From Saxidomus purpurata (Eukaryota; Mollusca; Bivalvia; Venerida; Veneridae): 64,000 bases of DNA. Under the pieces are notes generated by a model that worked only from the letters and a program-made list of their open reading frames with translations, was not told the DNA's origin and did no database searches. Shown here piece after piece: positions 23,680-36,410 of the stretch. The stretch lies in NCBI GenBank assembly GCA_022818135.1, contig JAFMSR010000029.1, forward strand, positions 310,001 to 374,000. Reading direction: 5' to 3'. Each line of letters starts with the position of its first letter. Position 1 is the first letter of the stretch. The position numbers were made by a program, and so were the translations under genes.

Positions 23680-24400
23680 TTTCCTATTTTGATTTTGGTC
23701 ACCTCATATGGCTTCCATGAGTCGATGATGTGTAGCAGGGAAATTCGTCCAAAGGACATTTTGTTGAACTCGAAAAATTTGACTGATCCGACCGTGAAGA
23801 CTGTCCTTGCCTTATGTTTTTCTATGTTTCGAAAGGTATTTGTCCCCATGAAGGAAGTCAGACATCTCTGCAATCCTTTGTTAGGCGTAAGAGTCCTTAA
23901 GAGTTACGTTGTTGGGGTGCATATACCCACGCATAGTCTCAACATGACAGTCTTTTTCAGTGCCAGAACTGCATTTGATGTAAATAGAGAATAAGATGGT
24001 CTGATCATGTCAGTTGATCAATGTGCTTCCGAATTAGCTTCATCGAGCATAAAATGGAGGATTGCGATGGTGTCTCTATTTGAAAGGAGTGGTATCTACA
24101 AGGTCAATCCTATGCTCGCTTTTGTTACAGCTGTCTATGTCAGCACCATATAATGAAAGGATGTCCTTGTATTTCTTTAGAAATACTTGAGAGTATTGTA
24201 CTTTATCTGTATCTAGTATGGTGTCTTCGTCGATCTTTTAAATCATTTATAATATGTTTCCTTTGTGCATCTTCGTCTATCGTCTCAAATACGTCTTCAG
24301 TAACGGTAACATATTGTAGTTTACTTATAGTGGATCTTGGTGGAATACCATCTGTATTAGTTGTCAAGTAAGATAAACTGGTTTCACATGTATGTTCTTT
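23680..24400 (-). pseudogene. Ty3/gypsy LTR-retrotransposon pol relic (pre-RT and RT)
   Basis: On the minus strand several frames together show the order of a Ty3/gypsy pol. First comes 'SEHRIDLVDTTPF' (about 24075-24125), the conserved segment just upstream of RT. Then an RT fingers fragment with 'RLCV' (about 23935), and 'TVFTVGSVKFFEFNKMSFG' (about 23745-23805), the block before the palm. Frame changes separate the pieces. The palm YxDD box is not present before similarity ends near 23680. No LTRs were recognised. It is a dead, truncated copy, antisense to and upstream of the sulfotransferase exon, possibly in its intron. Confidence 0.65.
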
Positions 24401-24958
24401 CTACACTGGTGATGTTTAATACCTCCACATCTATGAAAGAGTGAATGTTGCTGTTCTGCTTCCTGAAGTTTTGCAGTAGTAGTAGTACTTCTGAGTGTAG
24501 CAAAGTATCAGTTGTATCGACTCATTTGGCCTAAGAATAATGTTCTCTGCTTATGCATTCACTCACAACAGCTTGTCTATTTTTAGCCTTTTTAACTCTC
24601 TTTCCCCAAGCCTTTTGCAAATATTGTTCTACAAAGTTGTCCTTACATTATGTTAATAGTATTTCTATGTGTATTTGTTCAAGTTATTTAGATAATTCCC
24701 AACGTCCAATATAGCTATTCACTTGTAAGCGTTTGAGGACATGATATTTCATCAAATTGAGTGAAATAGCTCAGGCTTTGTAGTCTTACAACATGCATTC
24801 ATAATACACAATCTCGCATCAATGCTTCTATGATATATACAGCTTGATTTTTTTTAAAAACACTTAAGCATGTCGTGAATACCATTTTCACATTCAGTTT
24901 CTACTCTGCCGCAAACTCAGTTATATTCTGCATATATTTTCTTGTTATATGTTTACAG
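24401..24958. other. Non-coding; probable intron end
   Basis: No clear protein similarity, although the right part could hold more of the pol relic. The last bases, 'TTTTCTTGTTATATGTTTACAG' in part, look like a branch/polypyrimidine region and a 3' splice site ending at 24958. Confidence 0.4.
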
Positions 24959-26196
24959 TGAAAGTCAGCACTGTTTTGCACTTTCCATATGCCACTAGGG
25001 ACACGTTTGGAGGCAACAACACGTCTAAAACTATTTCGTTACCTGAATCTGCCACGGTTCTTGACAGGGAAAATATTTATAGAAAACGTCGTAGAGAGGT
25101 GAACGTAGGTTGCAAAAAAGTCAATATGACAGTTACAAATAGATCTACTTTAAACACTTTAAACACATACAATCTTTTATTTGAGAAGAAACATTTTATA
25201 TACTACTGTCCAATTCACAAGGTCGGTACAAAATTTTGGAAACGTGTTTTATTGACTGTGGCTAGTCAAGGAAGACACAGTTCTCCGTTCACGATAGATG
25301 AAAAACCAAAAACAATTTCACAAATAAATATATTTTCGAATAATGCATATAGAACATTTCAACAAAAGGGTTCTTCATTTTTGTTTGTACGAGATCCATA
25401 TGCACGTTTATTCTCTGGCTACTTAAACAAATTGTATCATTCCAACTTGCGAGCCTGGAAATTAATTGGCAAAAACGTGGTTCGAGTTATAAGAGACAGT
25501 CATGAACACGTTTACACAAACTATGGATTTGACGTGACGTTTTCAGAGTTTATTAAATACTTACTTTTCGAAAAGGAATCAGAAAAAGAGATAAATGTGC
25601 ATTTTGCACCAATGATTGATCATTGTGACCCATGTAAGATCAACTTTCGGTACATAGGCAAGTTAGAAACAATCGAGGATGACGCAAAATACATAATATC
25701 GCAGCGGCAGAGACGGTTTAATGATATAAATATACAGTTTGACGATTTCGGGAAAGAGACTACTCTTGATACTGCAAGACATCGCATTAAACAGCTTTAT
25801 GAGACAAAAGAAATTATTGGAGAGATACAATTTCCATTCATTAGGCTTATGCTTCGAACATGGAGAGATTTACAAATGAGGGGATTTTTATCAAAATATA
25901 TTGAATTCCCATTTAACCAATCGGAAGAAGATAATATAACGGCAGCTGATTACATTGAAGCTATTAAAGACGCTCTTGAGATTCCCGTTAATGTAACAGA
26001 GGTTAAACAACAGCGAAATGAAGCTCTTATATTTGTATACAGACAGGTTTCAATAGCAGACATGGAAAGACTGAGAAAGTATGTGTTAAACGACTGTTTA
26101 CTGTTTGGTTATGATGATAGACCAACACAATTATTTGACAGGTCCAAACCTTTTGAAGATGATTTTGTATATCTGGATGGATTAAAAAAGAATTAG
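24959..26196 (+). CDS. Carbohydrate sulfotransferase, HNK-1ST/C4ST-like (terminal exon)
   Basis: The protein transfers sulfate from PAPS to a glycan in the Golgi lumen (Pfam Sulfotransfer_2 family: CHST8-14 type). Counting from the in-frame ATG at 24949, the 5'-phosphosulfate-binding motif is at residues 85-104 ('CPIHKVGTKFWKRVL'), the 3'-phosphate motif at 144-163 ('FLFVRDPYARLFSGYLNK'), and the family block 'HFAPMIDHCDPC' with 'YIGKLE' at 218-240. There are several N-glycosylation sequons. No signal anchor is seen and a good 3' splice site ends at 24958, so this is probably the last coding exon and the membrane anchor lies upstream, outside recognisable sequence. The frame is intact for over 400 codons. 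Sugar specificity cannot be told. Confidence 0.85.
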
Positions 26197-26801
26197 CGTG
26201 TACTCGTGTAAGGATTTTTACTAAAATGTAGCGAACGTATTTATAAAACTATTACTAGGTAGTAAACAAGCCTATACTGCATCTGTATTGGTTTTGACAT
26301 TTTGACTCTCTTATGTAATAACGACACAATAGGTACATTCGTTTTGTAATAACTTTAGACCTAAACAAAGTTTTAATGGATAACATGTGAAACGTTTAAT
26401 GGCAGAACTGTTTTGTTTTATAGGCAATATAATCATATAACTGGTTTTGATAATGTTTTGAAAGAAGTATTATGAAGTGCTTTAATGGAGGACGGTTCGA
26501 CTATAATATTTACACATTATTTTTGGCAAACAACTGGCTTGATACACCGTGACTTGAATAACATGTACTATTAAACATGATTTCATAGAAACAATCACTA
26601 TACTAAATGATTACAAGTGACATAAATTGAGTAATACAAATATCAAGTCTGGTGTAGCCGAGCCAGTCTGCTCTCGCCTTTCTTGGGGACAAGGCTGTTA
26701 TTTGACAGCCGAATGCCCTGTCAAAGGGAAAGGTACAAACCAACTCGAGTAAACCAGTTAGGCATTGCTCAACAAGGAAAGGTGGCGGGGAAGGATGGCA
26801 G
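26197..26801. other. Probable 3' UTR and flanking non-coding DNA
   Basis: Follows the sulfotransferase stop. AATAAA-like signals lie further on, near 27000. The GC-richer segment 26648-26800 is unrecognised. Confidence 0.4.
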
Positions 26802-27252
26802 TTATAAGGTACTGGAGATGTGTAAGCTCCGACTAGCTCTAGCTCTTTGTTGATAAATTGATAAGCGTACCGCTTCTAATGAAACTGAATCTGGATGACG
26901 CGTGACCCCGACCTTCGGTTCATTTACGGCGCATGTCTGTATGAATCACTGCGAGAAAAAGAAGGATACTATTCCGTTTTCGTATAAACTATGTTTATAA
27001 AATAAACAACAACTTTGCATCAATCCTGTCATATTAGAATTACCACAATGTCAATCATTGGTACTGCTCACGTTTATGCATAACTTAAAGTCTTATATCT
27101 ATTTCATTTTGATAAAAGCAATATTTCAAATGCACAATGTTTCTAAATACATTTTGTTCCTTTCAGAGTGTGAACTAATATATATTAAACATAACTTCTA
27201 ACGCACCACATGCGTTTTCCCTTCATTATTTAATTATCAACCCTTCCAATAT
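26802..27252 (+). repeat. 451-bp direct repeat, copy 1
   Basis: Aligns without gaps to 27342-27792 at an offset of exactly 540 bp, from 'TTATAAGGTA' to 'CCTTCCAATAT', with only scattered substitutions. The copies are separated by 89 bp of unique sequence, so this is either a segmental duplication or two insertions. No ORF or terminal repeats were seen. Confidence 0.85.
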
Positions 27253-27341
27253 CATAACACTAAGTCTAGAATAAATTTTTGTCTATGTACGTATCCCATA
27301 GACATGTTGTACTTTATGACTAGCAAAGTGCATATTTAATA

Positions 27342-27792
27342 TTATAAGGTAATGGAGATGTGTAAGCTCCGACTAGCTCTAGCGCTTTGTTGATAAATTG
27401 ATAAGCGTACCGCTTCTAATGAAACTGAATCTGGAAGATGCGTGACCCCGACCTTCGGTTCATTTACGGCGCATGTCTGTACGAATCACTGCGAGAAAAA
27501 GAAGGATACTATTCCGTTTTCGTATAAACTATGTTTATAACAAAAACAACAACTTTGCATCAATCCTGTCATATTAAAATTACCACAATGTCAATCATTG
27601 GTAATGCTCACGTTTATGCATAACTTAAAGTCTTATATATATTCCATTTTGATAAAAGCAATATTTCAAATGCACAATGTTTCTAAATACATTTTGTTCC
27701 TTTCAGAGTGTGAACTAATATATATTAAACAAAACTTGTAACGCACCACCTGCGTTTTTCCTTCATTATTTAATTATCAACCTTTCCAATAT
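27342..27792 (+). repeat. 451-bp direct repeat, copy 2
   Basis: Second copy; see 26802-27252. Differences include GATGACG against AAGATG near 27435 and AAATAAAC against CAAAAAC near 27540. Confidence 0.85.
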
Positions 27793-28638
27793 GCTATCAT
27801 GAGAATCCATCAAACTGAAATGATAGAAACTCTGCCAATTTCCGTTCCCAAGTTTCATTAAAACATTTTGCTGCATCACGGGAGACCGAGGCAATCGAAC
27901 GTGCAAAAGCATATTCTAATCTCCAAAGTGTATTTTGGAAAGTATAGTGCGTGGTTATTTCAGCAGATCATTTAGTTGAATAGAATTATGAATGCAAGGC
28001 TTAAGTGTGTAAACAATTGCAAATAGTCTGGCCCGATCTGTCCCCGTCTCAAATCTCGCAAAAGGCTAAAAAAATTTAAGTGTCTGACCAAATTAATCTT
28101 ATTTACAAAACATTCCATAACGAGAATATTAAGATTAGAATAATGAAAACTAACAAATAGAGACTAATTGTTGTTTGGTTGTAATATCATATTATAATAT
28201 TGCCGAGTATATGCTCGGTATACTTTTGACGTTAATCCGGGTAGAACATTTTGATAAATTTCACTGAGTGAAAAGTGAGTTTGTCTGGATATAATCCATC
28301 GTTGTATTTCCTTCAACGTTAAACATGAAATAAAGAATGAATATGAAAGCCTACAATGAGCAAAGTTTATCCAAACATATTTCATACTAAAAAACTTCAA
28401 AGCTATTGTACTGCCTAATAGTGAACTACATGTAGTTGTCTCAAGTATATTGTATCAACAGGTTTTGCCTAAAGTAGGAAGTAAAGCTTAAAGCTTAAAG
28501 TTCTTATTTTTAACTTTCGCTCAACTTATACTGATCTCATAGTAAATGTAAACACTTTCAGTTTCATTTTATGTCGTATTTACTTGCTGTCTATTTATCT
28601 CTTATTGTCCATGCATTTAAGTAAGACTGAGTCAATTT
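27793..28638. other. Non-coding stretch
   Basis: No gene or clear repeat. Confidence 0.4.
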
Positions 28639-29330
28639 CTTTTTGGTTCTAAACAGAAGTTACGGTCAAAATCTAGTTTAAATGTGTCCTGTAACGACAC
28701 TATTATTCAGACTATTACTTCCGTCAAATATTTGGCAGCTATGCTGGATCAAAGTCTGTCCTGTGAGCCTATGGCTCGTTCAGTTATTAAAAAAGCCAAC
28801 GCAATATTAGAATTTTTATATAGGAAACGGGAATACCTGACCCTGTATTCCAAAATACTTCTGGCCATGGCTCTTATACAATGTCCTTTTGATTATGCCT
28901 GTTCCTTCTGGTATAATGGTCTCTCTCACGTTTAGAAAAAAAACTCCAATCAACTAAAAACTAGATTATACGAGTTGTTCTAAACTTAGATCCCATGACA
29001 CATGTTGATCCAAAACATTTAAGTCCCTTCAATGGTTATCAATTTCTAAAAGGGTTGAATAAATCAAACTGTTTCATGTTTATGAAATAAAACATGATCT
29101 TGCTGCGGAGTATATGGTTGAAAACTTCATTTTTACAAACTTCTGTTCATAATTACAAAACTAGATTTTGTAAAAAGGGGTCATATTCTGTGCCCAAAGT
29201 AAAATGATTTGGTTCTAAATATTTTTTATATATTGGATGCTCCTTATGTAGCAACTTGCCTGTTGACATTGTCAGAAGCACTAATTCTCGCCATTTTAAG
29301 GTTGCCACCAAATCTCATTTTCTTAACTCA
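28639..29330 (+). pseudogene. CR1/Jockey-like LINE, RT C-terminal fragment
   Basis: The clean part is 28639-28935: 'FGSKQKLRSK', then 'TSVKYLAAMLDQSLS', 'KKANAILEFLYRK' and 'ALIQCPFDYACSFWYNGLS'. This is the region after the RT palm in CR1/Jockey-type non-LTR elements. Beyond 28935 the match continues through frameshifts, with fragments such as 'VATKSHFL' near 29300. The 5' part, including palm and endonuclease, is absent. It is a 5'-truncated dead copy, distinct from the L1/Tx1-like LINE at 12172. Confidence 0.7.
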
Positions 29331-29570
29331 TTATAATTTTTGTATGTTAGAAAATAGTGTTCTCATTCTTTTAAATGTGTCCATTTCGGTATATTATTAT
29401 ACATTTAAACTAGTGCATTTTATCAGTCTATTTTCATTATGTCATTAAGAAACTGATCGTTACATTACATAAAATATAAAGATAAATTTGATACAAATTG
29501 ACAAATGGTCATGGTCACCCGATTGTATTTGAATTTGATTTTTTAAGATTAACATCTGTCACTTATTTCG

Positions 29571-29584
29571 TTTTATTTATTCAT

Positions 29585-29619
<35 letters not shown>

Positions 29620-29625
29620 TATATT
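29571..29625 (+). repeat. (TTTA)n microsatellite
   Basis: About twelve TTTA/TTAT units with one TTCA variant. Confidence 0.9.
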
Positions 29626-29865
29626 TAAAGTTCCTAATGTCTTTCATCATAAGCAACTGCGATAACATTTATAACTTACAGATTGTTTATGTCTCTCTAT
29701 GTTATTCCATCAATAAAAAGGACCGCAATGGAAATAAGAGTTTTTTTTTGTGTTATCCTTGGTATTGATGTACATGCCATGGTCCATTATTCATGTGTTT
29801 GTATTATAATTATACAATACATTAATTTGTTTGACCATATAATTGTTCATAATGCATATACCGAA

Positions 29866-29957
29866 ACCTACCTACCTACCTACCTTCCTGCCTACCTGCC
29901 TGCCTGTCTGCCTGCCTGCCTTCCTCCATACCTCCCTACCTACCTACCTATCTATCT
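29866..29957 (+). repeat. (CCTA/CCTG)n microsatellite
   Basis: Compound tetranucleotide run of CCTA, CCTG and CCTT units. Its translation gives an artefactual Tyr-Leu-Pro repeat in a chance ORF. Confidence 0.9.
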
Positions 29958-30677
29958 TTTCTATAAGGTTCAAAAACAGCTGAGCAAAATAAAAAGTTGT
30001 CTTACATCTCATTTATCATTTGACATCAACAACATTTCTTGAGGAGACGTATTGCATATCACAATCTAGCCAATGGGGAATCTATCGCTTAAAGGTTACG
30101 ATCTTAAGGTAAACCACATAACAGCCACTTTTATACAGTGTAAAGATAGATACTTCCAACTAATAGAACGGATAGACTGGCGCCGCGATACCACAATAAG
30201 TATGAAACATGTAATTACATGTAAATGCTACTGAATGACTTTTGGGTATGACACGGGTAATAAAAAATAGCCTACACACAAATATTACTAGAACGTTTAT
30301 ATATTTTTGGAAACACATAAAGCAGGTACAAAGAAACGCAGTATAGAATAACATTAACCTATTTTTTTAATACAAAACATAGAACAACACTTTAAAGAAG
30401 TGGTTATACATACTAAATTGCTTAAAAATAGTGTAATACCCTCGAATTAAGATAAAGTACACTTCAATTATGTATATATTCTGACAACGCCCGTTCAATA
30501 AATACACGAAATATTGCTCAATGCCTTCTGTTGAATCAGAAAGTTATTGTCATGCACAAAAAACTTATTATTTTTTACGAAAAGCAAAAACATGAGTTCT
30601 ACCTTCCTACCCAATATAGAGGAAAATAGTCAAAATCGTTAAATAGGTTTAATACTACATATTCCAAAAAAAGAATA

Positions 30678-30765
30678 CAGTGGAACTTCCGAAAACCGAA
30701 CACCAACGGGACCTGGAGAAAAGTTCGGTTTTTGGAAGTTTCCAGTATTTGGAAGTCTGGGGTGA
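30678..30765 (+). mobile_element. pogo/mariner-like terminus with sub-terminal hairpin
   Basis: TA is followed by 'CAGTGGAACTTCCG', a pogo/Tigger-like end. 'CTTCCGAAAACCGAAC' (30686-30701) is inverted at 30723-30738 with one mismatch, forming a 16-bp stem with a 21-nt loop. No opposite terminus was found. Confidence 0.45.
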
Positions 30766-33700
30766 TTTGGACTGATAATAACTGATTATCAAAGGTTCTT
30801 CTTGGTTTGAAAAATCTTTAGTTTTTAATGCATAGAAGTGACTGTAAATTCTATCATGTATAGATATGTATCATTTCACATAATGTTTCTGTGATTTATG
30901 TAACAGACATGATGTATGTCAAATGTACATATTTTAAATGTTGCTGAATTAGAAAATGACATCTCCAAGTATTATTTTTCCTCGTCTGAGACCCATTTTC
31001 CGAGTCATTTTTTCTTAGGTTATTTTCTAAGAATATTTAAACTTTTCCCCTAACAGTTTTCCAAGTCTTTCATTATATGGTTTATACAATTCAGCCAAAT
31101 TTGTCGTGTCTTTAGACGCATTTCCCCAAAATGGTTGTAAGCTTCTCTGTTGTCATTGTGCTTGTATTTATCGGATACCTGTGACATGATCTCCTTTGAT
31201 GGTATTCCTGCAAAAATATGTTAAACGAATCAAAATGATTACTTTTATGTCGAACAATAGTTTCTCAATGTAACGTGTTATAGCAAATACTTTCATTCTC
31301 TCATCGAGAATTGTCTTTGTTTTTTAAAACATCTTTTTTTTATACATTTTCCAAGAACTAAGTGTTTTTTTTCCTAATACATGCGATAACATAACGTGGA
31401 CATTTGTTTTTTCGTGTATACATGCTATGGAGTGTGAGTCAGCTGTTTGTTAAGTTATTTAGTCTTACATTAACCAGAGCTAAACGCTCTGGTTACTTCT
31501 TATCCTACTATTTTCTGTATTTTTCAATTTTTTTGATAACAAGATCCCGAAACCACACTATAACCTATATCACTTCATATTTCCTACAAAGCCCAAAAAT
31601 CCGCCGCCCACCCTATTTGTGAACAGTGTTTTCATCAACAAGATGGCTTTTCAAAATGACATTTACATTTATATTTTAACACAGACACCTACATTACAAA
31701 AATGGCGGTATCAAAAGCTTAGTTGTAGTATAAATCTTAACTTAAGAAATGTCTTTAAAATATCAGATTTCTTGTGACTGTGTGCAATGCTACAACTTTT
31801 TCATCATATGGTACATTGTTACGCATTTCAGGTCCAACGTAGCCCATTTCTTGCTTGTTTAAAATATTTACATTTCTTTTTACAGTAGACTGTTATAAAT
31901 CTGACCATAGACCTGAATTATTTACATCGAAGAAAAATGTCTACACTTAACACTTTTGCAGGGAAATTGTAATGAGACATGAGAACAATCATATTGTCTT
32001 TATTTTCATTGTTCTATGTCAGTGACAGGAAAATTAAGAAACATTTTTCATAGTGTCCATTGGACCTATAATATTTGCACATTAATATGACAAACTTGAA
32101 GAAGTACAAAACACTTTGAAATTCTATGTTCAAGATATATTTTAACATGGACAATAATTTACAATCTTAACTGAAACTATTATATTATGAGTCATTTGAG
32201 TAAAATTGTACATTACGAAATTAAATTATGTGACCTTGGAACCCATGCTATTTTCATGCTTTATGAAGACAGTGTCACAGAATGCTTTTCAAATGAATTT
32301 TGAGCTAATGTTATGTTACAAACTATCACTTATAATAATATGTTATCAGTAATTATACTTTTTTTTATAACTGCAGTTTTTGCTTCATAGTATATCGACC
32401 TCTAAAATGAACAAATGGCCCTAAATACTTTTAAGGACGCAACTTTTTTGAGCTACAATATTTTACACTTTGCCCAATTTTTCCTTTTTTGGTCCTATTC
32501 TTTTGCTTCGAAATAAATTTACACACGTGGAACTTTAGAGTGAATAACAGGATAAACTTTGTATTTTGTTTGAAATGTACTACACGGTTACAAGAGTAAC
32601 ACCAACTAATTACTATTTAAAACCTGTAAAATACAAAATCTCTTGTTTCTTACATATAAAACTGTAAACCGAAATTATACTTCTGATTTTAACAAATAAA
32701 ACTTGGCGATATAAAAACATGTGACTCAACAAAAACGCCAGTGCGCTAAGCAGTTTCATCTTTAAACAAGTTATTGTACATATAACAAACATTACATACT
32801 TACATGAAAAACAAATTTGATTAACGGTATAATTTATGGGTTTGTTTTCTAAGTGTGCAATTCTATGTGTCCATATTTCATAGCGTTATTAATAGTATGG
32901 ATTTATATGAGTATAGTGGCGGGTTTTTGTTAATGCACATGGTCAATCGTCAATGTCATCTGCGCGCTGAAAGACAATTTAAATCTCCTTCATAAGTGAC
33001 CCCCTCCCCCCCACACACACAAACTGCAGGATGTGCAATCTCCTAATTGTTTTATGGCCCCTTATCAAATAAGATACTGTCAGATTAAGTGTCTTTAGAC
33101 TGGACATTTAGTCCAATAAACAGACCATTAAATTTATTGACATTTAGAGATAATTGGTTTATTGCTTGTTTCCTATTGTTGTTGTTTTTTAGAAGTTAGT
33201 TTATTTCCCAACGGTGAAAATGTTTTTTATAAGAAAGAAGCATTTACTTCAATATTTTACATGTGTTTTCTTAGGCATATTTAGTAATGTTTGATACCTT
33301 GAACACATTTTATTTGCAGCAATTTTATTCTCACTTTAGAGAATTATGTGAAAGTTGAAAAGTTTTATCAAAATTAAACGTCTTGTTTAGGAAATGTATA
33401 AAAGAAACTGCAATTTTCTCAGACTTTAACTTACTTGAAAAATGTATTTACATAGCATACTTTATGGTATTACATTGACAATGTACTCGTCACCATAGGC
33501 CTATATGTTAAATGTGCATGGATGCTAATGAAAAGCTTAAATAAACTTAATAATTTTCTTTATTTGTATCTCTTTTTTCAAATACATGTAAGAAGGTTTA
33601 AACCTTTATAAACATATACACCGTCATTTATCAACTTTTACCTACTGTAAATGTAGCTATGCAGTAGCTGATTATGAAAACAACAGCTAGTCTTTCATTG

Positions 33701-34898
33701 TCTAAGACCCCTACTGTGAATACACATGACAACATATCTCACATTCAAACTGTTCAATTATCTTTAATCTAAGCTTCTATCTTATATCTACAGCTGCATG
33801 CAGCTGGATAAAGGGTGTCAGACCATATATCCTACTGTACCAAATTCGCTGTTCAAGTAATTTGCCAAACATTATGTACATGTATATACTGCCGTCTATA
33901 TATATTATAGGCATTCTTTCTCAAGCATAATGCTTCGATAGTGTCAATATGAGGATATTGGAATTTTCCATATTTAGAATACAAGTACGTATTAAAAAGG
34001 TTGAATGAAAAGTAATTGATGAAGTATCAACAAATAACAGGTTTTGCTTAAGGACCTCAGCAAAGAGCCCAAGTCCTCAGATGTAACAACCAAATATGTC
34101 CGTCCGTCTGTCTGTACATTTGGCTGAAGATTAATGAACCTGTCATAGAATGTTCAGCTTTAATCTTAATTATTCAGAAAAATGGATTATTCTCTCAACT
34201 TCTTGATCAAATAGGAAAATAATCTGCATTCAAGCTCCATAAACAGATTAAATTCGGTTCCAGATTGCACATTTTAGATATCTTGATATGTTCATTAATA
34301 ATACCCATGGGATGCTTTTTAAGCAGCCAACTTGTTAATTGACGTTTACATTGATTGAAGTACACTTAACGAAACTTCTAACGCCCACTAGTTCAATATC
34401 AAATATATTTTGTTTTATCCCTTGTATAGCAACAAAAATGTGTACAGATGTATTTGAAGTAAAGGCCAATAATATTATGTAATAATTTTGTCCATTTTTA
34501 ATCCTGTTCACCGCTTTTCGGGTGGGTTCAGAATACATCCTAAATTGCACGTGCTGCACGTGTTCAACTCAAAATGACAGCAGTGTTCGTAATTAGACGA
34601 CCATTCGATAGCTCTAATTGAAAAACGTTAAATGGCCCGCGTGTCAAATCAAGATACGGCAAAGGTCGATAGGTATTCCAGAAAGCAGCGCGCAACAACA
34701 AGAAGTTGTTACATTTACTTTTCGCTTATTTACGCTATTAGAAATCTTCTAATTTCCTACTTTTCTATGTGGATCGTTTCAATTTACTACCACAGGTGGT
34801 TAGTCTCTACCTCATATTTTTTAAGTTTTATATGAATTGACAAATCAATTTTACTTTTGGCTAACTGTCTGTTCATGTGTGAGAACACTTTATTAATG
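30766..34898. other. Long non-coding stretch
   Basis: About 4 kb with no supportable gene. A short GTCCGTCCGTCTGTCTGT run occurs near 34099. ORFs such as 31404-31622 and 34335-34559 have no recognisable content. Confidence 0.45.
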
Positions 34899-34988
34899 GA
34901 GTTGTGCGAGTTATGACGGACGTGACTATGAACAGCGGATTGCCTACATAACTTGGGGACTTTCTCAAGATGATGTTCGGTACTTAGG
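34899..34988 (+). repeat. Harbinger left terminal inverted repeat
   Basis: 90 bp, pairs with 38064-38153. Confidence 0.85.
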
Positions 34989-35083
34989 GCAACATAAACA
35001 GATGTTCGTTTATGGTCAAGCATACAAAAAATCTCCAATTGTTTTTAAAATTTCTTATTTTATTTGAATATATGTGATACAAA

Positions 35084-36410
35084 TCAATTAGAATCAGAAT
35101 CATCGGATCTAACTCCAAGCTGACGCATAAGCTTTGGAATTTTCTTCTTGATAAACGTATTGTATTCACGCTGATTCTCACGGATGATGCCACTAAGTGG
35201 CTGTTTCTTTCTCATTTGTGCATGCTGCTCATTCATGTCAGCTTGATGAGGGACAGGCGGTTGATTATCGGCCCTAGCGTCACCCGGCTCTTCATCCGAA
35301 AGATCCGACATCTGGGCAGCAACGTTATCTTTAATATCCTGTGGAGGTGCAGGGGCGACGTCAGCAGCCGGAGGTCTTCTCACCAGGCGTCTCTCCAATT
35401 CCTTCACACGTAGCACTGCCTCCCTTAAATTATATTGAATCAGCAAATTAGAACCATCGTTCAGTCTACATATTTATCGAGGAATACTTTTATTTTGTCT
35501 ACCTATAATTTGTACTGATTAGTAACACTATTATATTGGTAAAACACTATTTTTAAAGCGAATTTGTATATTATAAACTGTGCAATGATAACATTTAAAG
35601 GCTCATAATGCTTTTATTCATAATATGGCTGCCACAGTTTGAACATAAAATATATTGATTTCTTTTTACATCCTTTTTCGATAATTGGTTTCTGATTTAA
35701 TTACCTCCCTTTATTGTTCAAATGGAACAAGTTCATGTGCAGTAATGAAAGTAGTGTTATTCTAAACATATAATTATGCATAACATCTATTTTGTTTGAT
35801 ATGACTTTAACATACAAAATAAAGCCCTTTGGAACTTTAACTGATATAAAATATAAATTACCTTATATCTGCAACAGCAATATTTCTTGCGCCATCAACT
35901 TTCCCAGTTTTCTGGACATTCGGTCTCGAAGTTGTTTTGCTGTTCCTGACTGGTACATTTGTATGGCATCTGGGGGCAGCTGTTCAACATTCTCTTGTAT
36001 GCTCTCTATGATATCTCCCCATTTAGTATGATGCGCTACATACGACCGCAATATCAGCAGTGTTTCTGTTTTACCAATCTGAACTGATTTTTTTCTGCGT
36101 TGTAGAAGAGTTGCTGAAATTAGATTAAGAGGTTGTATTGATAAACACTTATTATAATAATTAAATCGTTATTAAAACGTATCTAGTTATTCAGTAATAT
36201 TGGCCATATATTTGAATATGCTTGGCCTTTCAAATTGTGACAAACGAAGGAAATTTAACAACAGTTGCATCAGGATTAAACGAAGGTAGTGCAAAACTTT
36301 CACATTTAATTTCAAAAGATACAATTTGCTTTTATATCGCTATATTCAAGAGTAATACATGTATTAGTTTAAATGCAAAACATACCTGTATTTATATCAG
36401 TTGCATTCAT
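35084..36410 (-). CDS. Harbinger Myb/SANT-like DNA-binding protein, 3 exons, probable 1-nt frameshift
   Basis: The model is exon 1 36386-36410 ('MNATDINT', then donor GTATGT), exon 2 35862-36113 (acceptor TTTCAG, donor GTAATT) and exon 3 35084-35423 (acceptor TTTAAG). Exon 2 holds the Myb/SANT trihelix: 'LILRSYVAHHTKWGDIIESI', then 'GTAKQLRDRMSRKLGKLM'. Exon 3 starts with 'EAVLRVKELERRL' (coiled-coil-like), is acidic and Pro-rich in the middle, and ends in a basic tail 'YNTFIKKKIPKLMRQLG'. Exon lengths 25 + 252 leave the phase one base short for exon 3. A single base seems lost near the end of exon 2 (around 35875-35885), which makes exon 2 end in a stop. So the gene is probably a recent pseudogene, or uses another splice site. 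Confidence 0.6.

Larger units (their letters stand above)
29331..30677. other. Non-coding with two simple repeats
   Basis: Holds the tetranucleotide runs at 29571-29625 and 29866-29957, and otherwise nothing recognisable. Confidence 0.5.

Noticed and set aside
24153..24371. 72-codon plus-strand ORF
   Set aside because: Shadow of the Ty3/gypsy relic on the minus strand.
29683..30042. 119-codon ORF with a Tyr-Leu-Pro repeat
   Set aside because: The repeat is the translated CCTA/CCTG microsatellite; nothing else in it is recognisable.
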